A DNA stretch of 10,220 nucleotides from the NCBI GenBank assembly GCA_023134955.1, contig JAGLUC010000338.1, forward strand, positions 1 to 10,220, given 5' to 3'. The notes under the pieces were generated by a model. The model was not told the origin of the DNA, did no database searches, and was given only the letters and a program-made list of their open reading frames with translations. This DNA comes from Methylococcales bacterium (GTDB lineage Bacteria; Pseudomonadota; Gammaproteobacteria; Methylococcales; Methylomonadaceae). Both the position numbers and the translations under genes were made by a program. Below are positions 7,801 through 10,220 of the stretch, in pieces (position 1 is the first letter of the stretch; every line of letters starts with the position of its first letter).

Positions 7801-8560
7801 TCTATCTTTTATGTTCTATAAAAGCACAGGAATTAACAATCAACTACTAGACTTGTTTTTACCTAATTTACAATTGCTTGAAGACGCTTATATCTCAGTA
7901 GATAAGGTGGATTCTCATGTGGATTATGATGGATATACATTTTCAAAATTACTCAATAACAATCAAAACTTCATTAATAGATACCTTGATGACAAGTTTG
8001 CCAGAAAGAGTTATTTAAGCAAGCATGATGACAGCCGAGACTATTCGTTTATATGGTTGCGTGATGACTACATGGATGTTATGAGTAGCATTTTAGATAT
8101 AGTTTTTAAATATGAGAAAAAAGGACAGTGCTTTGAATATTATGAAGTATTTCTTAATAAAAATATTAATCCTCAGACTGATAATAACGTTTTAGAAAGA
8201 CAGGATGATTTTTTATGTAAGAAAATCGAAAATAATTCTTCTAACATGGAATACATGAAATTTTTATTTTCTGTGATCAGTGGGTTTGAATCTAAACGGA
8301 AGATTAAGTTTTATAAGCTTTTTCTAAAGATGAAACCGATTTTTGATGATTTTAAAAAACTTCCATTTGAACCTAGAATTACAAGCTGGTCTGGAAGTAA
8401 AGTTCCAGAATTGCAAGAAAAAATAGATTTTAATGAGAGCATTATATCTCTTTGTAATTCAGTCTGTTTTTTACAACATAGGCTATTTTTAGAACAAGGA
8501 ATAAATAGTCTACGCCAGGAAATTAAATATGAGAAAAAAAGAGATTTTACAGAGGATTAG
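4808..8560 (+). CDS. Large STAND-like P-loop NTPase with N-terminal nuclease-like domain; putative anti-phage defence protein
   Basis: The 1250-residue product starts at an ATG five bases after AAGGA (4798-4802). Residues 1-160 look like a PD-(D/E)XK domain: LDGGAFQKLADSYL as the first helix, GTPDTLIP with Asp53, then YIFAEYTT with Glu67. The usual Lys two residues after the Glu is replaced by Thr69, and the helix Glu common in Mrr-like enzymes appears as Gln20. The NTPase module follows: Walker A GQSGVGKT at 210-217, Walker B YLIFVDDA with Asp265-Asp266, ITVRDY with a possible sensor Arg296, and GNPRLA at 351-356. A winged-helix-like part (about 398-475) ends in SDQVLATYLFYLVFF. From about 480 to the end, the sequence is mostly helical, rich in Leu, Lys, Asp and Asn, with no motif I recognise; a target-sensing solenoid is plausible. 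No signal peptide or membrane span is evident, so it is probably cytoplasmic. The layout resembles nuclease-STAND (Avs-type) defence proteins, but I cannot assign a named subtype. Confidence 0.85.
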   Translation: MAKINQIQTAIKELDGGAFQKLADSYLLKKDYQQINPIGSVAGSNKVRKGTPDTLIPLSNGKYIFAEYTTTMESKEFKKFCDDIDKCFDESKTGIPVSKIEEIVLCYTSELLPEKTEQLRNKCQKKNVNLNVYGIGSISFDLREKYPALAKDYLGIDVDTGQIIPLERFISLYEKNKLATTLKTTFHFREGEKNNLLAAIDSNNLVIISGQSGVGKTRIAVECYQQFIELNKSFKAYCIFNQGVDLFEDVKAYFSDSGDYLIFVDDANRISGFQYILQLLQNQRNDQNFKIVITVRDYALDKIRESCKPFESGTEVNLEPFLNDEIKTLVQDEFGINNHYYLDRIVDISQGNPRLAVMAGKVAKDSNTLESIRDASELYETYYSSIKADLNALNDKNILKVAGIMAFFRSIDKTNKSLMLDIEAIFNISPEDFWEAAKILHDMEVLDMFENEVVKTSDQVLATYLFYLVFFKEKTLDFSILIKDLFPRFKQRLIDAINPILNTFDFDETKKTLQLAVDEIWVHTQENNDANFLQLIDVFWFLKPTETLIYIQKKVECLNAQKMGIGQIKFEADSSSNLTDFLSTLSLFRFLDVTEITMSLDVFIQYLYKQPQDTPKILRCFVDNYGFQPDSYRFGYHVQMAVVEKIIEYSDSGNNEYYSRVFIALSEKYLHTHFSSVKSGKGQTINIMNFDLADTDELFSLRKLMWTHLFSLYKNKNLQKPVLHLLLNHSLSGLDLSVTSIIKHDAVLVATFFEDSLDLENLYHCIIVQQYLKLLKRLKISFDEKLKILFRSTSYEFYEFLTDRLERMELKLSNEDYRKYQKKKIEKFTKSYSVNDYSNIFQELLDIRQILGNHSEWQINQGAVSIFAELSERNPNLYTEVVEDYLKKGEILNLNVWVLVSNLMKSCGTNTALQVLSVTDYPSKNRWLFHYYQNLSTDDINQESIHALIDLYITSEHQYFTNDLDFLLKYESIEKGFIAKIVKIIVDRAISDSFLANALSFMFYKSTGINNQLLDLFLPNLQLLEDAYISVDKVDSHVDYDGYTFSKLLNNNQNFINRYLDDKFARKSYLSKHDDSRDYSFIWLRDDYMDVMSSILDIVFKYEKKGQCFEYYEVFLNKNINPQTDNNVLERQDDFLCKKIENNSSNMEYMKFLFSVISGFESKRKIKFYKLFLKMKPIFDDFKKLPFEPRITSWSGSKVPELQEKIDFNESIISLCNSVCFLQHRLFLEQGINSLRQEIKYEKKRDFTED

Positions 8561-8593
8561 AGAGTATGTGGCTTAGCGGTATGATCTCTTTTT
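8536..8593. terminator. Ten-base inverted repeat between converging genes; possible weak terminator
   Basis: AAAAAGAGAT (8536-8545) and ATCTCTTTTT (8584-8593) are exact reverse complements, separated by 38 bases. The left arm lies in the last codons of the NTPase gene and the right arm in the tail of the decayed minus-strand gene. An A-tract on one side and a T-tract on the other would suit a terminator working in both directions. The long loop and the low G+C of the stem make it a poor classical hairpin. Confidence 0.25.
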
Positions 8594-9231
8594 CCAAACT
8601 ACTTGGCGTTCAATAACATCAACAAAACAACCACCAGAAAACCCTTTGGGATAGAGTGTTGATGGATTTTGTTTTTCGACTAATAACCTTTCATCTATAT
8701 TAATAGGTTTACCAGTATATAAACCATCAGGATCATTCAAAAAATGACTATCATCACGCAAAGCAATTAATATTTCTTCAATTGATACTTTTAAAAATCC
8801 AGAGAATAATTCGTGGTCATGCTCTATAGAGGTATCGACAATTCAGCCATTCACTGAGGCTATTTCGTTTTTATTAGGATTAAGTGCAAGTGCCAATTCA
8901 GCGTTCAATACTAGAGCCGATTGAACTGCTAGACTTTACGACATAACTGTAATCCAGCTTTACGTAATGTATTGGTTTTATGTAACCAAGCGTCTTGAGT
9001 AGATTTTCGAAGGAAAGTTGATTTAACTTCTAGTACTAATAAATGGCCATCCCTAATACATATTAGATCAACTTCGCCTGGGTCTTCGAATTCTGTTCCT
9101 GTTGGTCGATAGTTTAGGTAAACTAGAAAACCTCTTTCTTCAAAACACCTGGCTAATCGGTGTTCAATGCTAAGGCGGCGGACTTTTAGTAAAAGGCTGG
9201 TGGGTAATGTTATTAGTTTTTTTGATGGGTG
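8573..9231 (-). pseudogene. Decayed PD-(D/E)XK nuclease-domain gene (remnant)
   Basis: The first open segment, 9231 down to the TAG at 8929-8931 (about 100 codons), has a textbook nuclease core: IEHRLARCFEERGFLV with a helix Glu, then GEVDLI with the catalytic Asp, then LLVLEVKSTF with the Glu-x-Lys pair. It is preceded by TAA at 9232-9234 and contains no ATG, GTG or TTG, so its N-terminal part is missing. After the TAG, coherent protein-like sequence resumes in another frame (SLAVQSALVLNAELALAL), is broken by a TGA at 8843-8845 (probably a former TGG, in NG-stop-IVDT), and continues as about 90 codons to the stop at 8573. The last 62 codons could be read from a TTG at 8761 but are more simply the tail of this gene. 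The remnant faces the NTPase gene, with 12 bases between their ends. The family is not identified beyond the nuclease fold. Sequencing errors could mimic some lesions, but not the lost start. Confidence 0.7.
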
Positions 9232-9269
9232 TTAAAAATATTGCTTTATCTTTGGTTAGTGAAGCAAAA

Positions 9270-9275
9270 TATAAT
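9270..9275 (+). promoter_or_regulatory. Candidate -10 box upstream of the metallophosphoesterase gene
   Basis: TATAAT lies about 100 bases before the ATG at 9376. The best -35 partner with an 18-base spacer, TTATCT at 9246-9251, is weak. Between the box and the gene lies a small inverted repeat, TATGC-AA-GCATA (9333-9344), and the palindrome GCTTAAGC (9312-9319). No clear coding sequence was found between 9235 and 9375. The evidence is only a consensus match in A+T-rich DNA. Confidence 0.25.
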
Positions 9276-9375
9276 TGAAGCTTGATTGTTTTTTCTACTA
9301 GAACCAAAAAAGCTTAAGCGTGAAGAGTATATTATGCAAGCATATATTTCTCTATTCTAAGGTTTTAAAAAAAAT

Positions 9376-10194
9376 ATGAAGCTTATATGGACTACAGATA
9401 TTCATCTTAATTTTATTGATTCAGTTAAATTGGATGATTTTTGTAAAAAAATTTCATGCCTCAATCCTGATGGAGTGCTGATTGGGGGAGATATTGCAGA
9501 GTCAACTAGTCTCGTTAAAATACTCTTAATACTCGAACAAAAAATACAATGTCCAATATATTTTGTCTTAGGAAACCATGATTATTATCAGGGATCCATT
9601 AGTGATGTTCGTGAACAAGTCCAGAAAATAACTGAAAACTCATCATATCTACAATATTTAACAGGTACGGGTATTGTAAAGTTAACATCTAATACCTGTT
9701 TAATAGGACATGACTCCTGGTCAGATGGACGCTGTGGGGACTATTTTAATTCAGCTGTTATGTTGAATGACTATGTGATGATAAAAGAACTTAAAAGCTT
9801 AGATAAACAGGAACGGTTAGAAAAATTAAAGCAATTGGGTGATGAGGCCGCTTGTTATTTACGCGAGCAACTGAGCCAGGCTTTTTTAAATTTTCAACAT
9901 ATTCTACTTCTTACTCACGTTCCCCCTTTTGCAGAAGCATGTTGGCATGAAGGACATTTATCAAACGATGACTTTCTTCCCCATTTTTGCTGTAAGGCCA
10001 CTGGAGATGTTTTTGTTGAATTGATGAGTAAACACCCTGATAAGAATTTAACAGTCTTTTGTGGACATACTCATAGCAGTGGAGTCAGTCAAATACTACC
10101 AAATTTAGTTGTTAGAACAGGTGGGGCTGAATATGGGCAGCCCAAAATTCAAGATCCAATTTATATCCAAGATCCAAATTATATCAAAGAGTAA
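9376..10194 (+). CDS. Calcineurin-like metallophosphoesterase of unknown substrate
   Basis: The 272-residue product has every metal-binding motif of the calcineurin-like phosphoesterase fold: Asp8-x-His10 (TTDIHLNF), Gly38-Asp39 (IGGDIAES), GNHD at 66-69, THVPPF with His181, and GHTH at 230-233. These bind two metal ions, so an active phosphodiesterase or phosphatase is expected. GHDSW at 111-115 followed by SDGR, and ACWHEGHLS after the THVPPF motif, appear to be subfamily features; I do not know the substrate. There is no signal peptide, so it is probably cytoplasmic. The start is set by DIHLNF beginning at residue 8; AAGG at 9359-9362 is 13 bases upstream, further than usual. The C-terminus carries a tandem hexapeptide, IQDPIY then IQDPNY. 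Its link to the nuclease genes to the left is unclear. It may be an ordinary housekeeping enzyme or part of the accessory region. Confidence 0.9.
   Translation: MKLIWTTDIHLNFIDSVKLDDFCKKISCLNPDGVLIGGDIAESTSLVKILLILEQKIQCPIYFVLGNHDYYQGSISDVREQVQKITENSSYLQYLTGTGIVKLTSNTCLIGHDSWSDGRCGDYFNSAVMLNDYVMIKELKSLDKQERLEKLKQLGDEAACYLREQLSQAFLNFQHILLLTHVPPFAEACWHEGHLSNDDFLPHFCCKATGDVFVELMSKHPDKNLTVFCGHTHSSGVSQILPNLVVRTGGAEYGQPKIQDPIYIQDPNYIKE
10147..10182 (+). repeat. Two-copy 18-base tandem repeat at the 3' end of the phosphoesterase gene
   Basis: Bases 10147-10164 and 10165-10182 differ at two positions and encode IQDPIY and IQDPNY. A partial third unit (ATC AAA GAG) precedes the stop. The duplication keeps the frame and lengthens the C-terminal tail beyond the catalytic fold, which suggests a recent slippage event. 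Confidence 0.75.
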
Positions 10195-10220
10195 TTTATT
10201 TACTAAAGTTTCGGAGTTCA

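Noticed and set aside
8573..8761. A separate 62-residue minus-strand gene starting at TTG 8761
   Set aside because: The same frame stays open upstream to the TGA at 8843-8845 with coherent protein-like sequence, and no ribosome binding site is evident. It reads better as the tail of the decayed nuclease gene.
9173..9313. Open stretch of about 47 codons on the minus strand in another frame, possibly the missing N-terminus of the decayed gene
   Set aside because: Its residue make-up (Lys, Asn, Ile, Phe, Leu) is what A+T-rich noncoding DNA gives by chance. The remnant's own frame continues more naturally up to 9231 (LPTSLLLKVRRLSIEH).
8561..9375. Possible mobile element or attachment site beside the decayed gene
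   Set aside because: I found no transposase or integrase motif, terminal inverted repeats, target duplication or tRNA gene. The small palindromes at 9312-9319 and 9333-9344 are too short to support one.

Overview
The window looks like chromosomal DNA of an A+T-rich gammaproteobacterium. The best evidence is the gene order in the first 3.6 kb: queG diverging from nnr-tsaE-amiB. This is the arrangement known from Escherichia coli and relatives, where mutL and miaA follow amiB. The QueG N-terminus (IKQWGKELGFQQVGISD) is also of gammaproteobacterial type. The genus cannot be fixed from this sequence.

Region 1 (1-3606) is housekeeping. On the minus strand, nnr (repair of hydrated NAD(P)H), tsaE (ATPase for t6A tRNA modification) and the 5' part of amiB (cell-wall amidase) are tightly packed and probably form one operon. 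The divergent queG (last step of queuosine synthesis) runs to the right. Few bases separate nnr from queG, so their control elements must overlap coding DNA. A consensus TATAAT inside the possible nnr 5' extension argues for a shorter Nnr.

Region 2 (3607-8560) is accessory and carries two plus-strand genes. The first encodes a 294-residue protein with two repeated winged-helix-like units and a C-terminal PD-(D/E)XK nuclease-like domain. The second, 71 bases downstream, encodes a 1250-residue protein with an N-terminal nuclease-like domain of PD...EYT type, a P-loop NTPase module (GQSGVGKT, FVDDA, GNPR) and about 800 residues of mostly helical sequence. Effector, then NTPase, then long helical C-terminus is the plan of STAND/Avs-like anti-phage sensors. 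This pair is the best candidate in the window for an undescribed defence system, but that role is an inference from architecture.

Region 3 (8561-9375) holds no intact gene. On the minus strand lies a decayed gene for a third PD-(D/E)XK protein. Its GEVDLI...LEVKS core is well preserved, but it has no start codon, one frame change and one in-frame TGA.

Region 4 (9376-10194) is an intact plus-strand calcineurin-like metallophosphoesterase of unknown substrate, ending in a short tandem hexapeptide repeat. Three nuclease-like genes in a row, one of them broken, beside a conserved housekeeping block suggest an island with gene turnover. No transposase, integrase, tRNA gene, attachment site or CRISPR array was seen.
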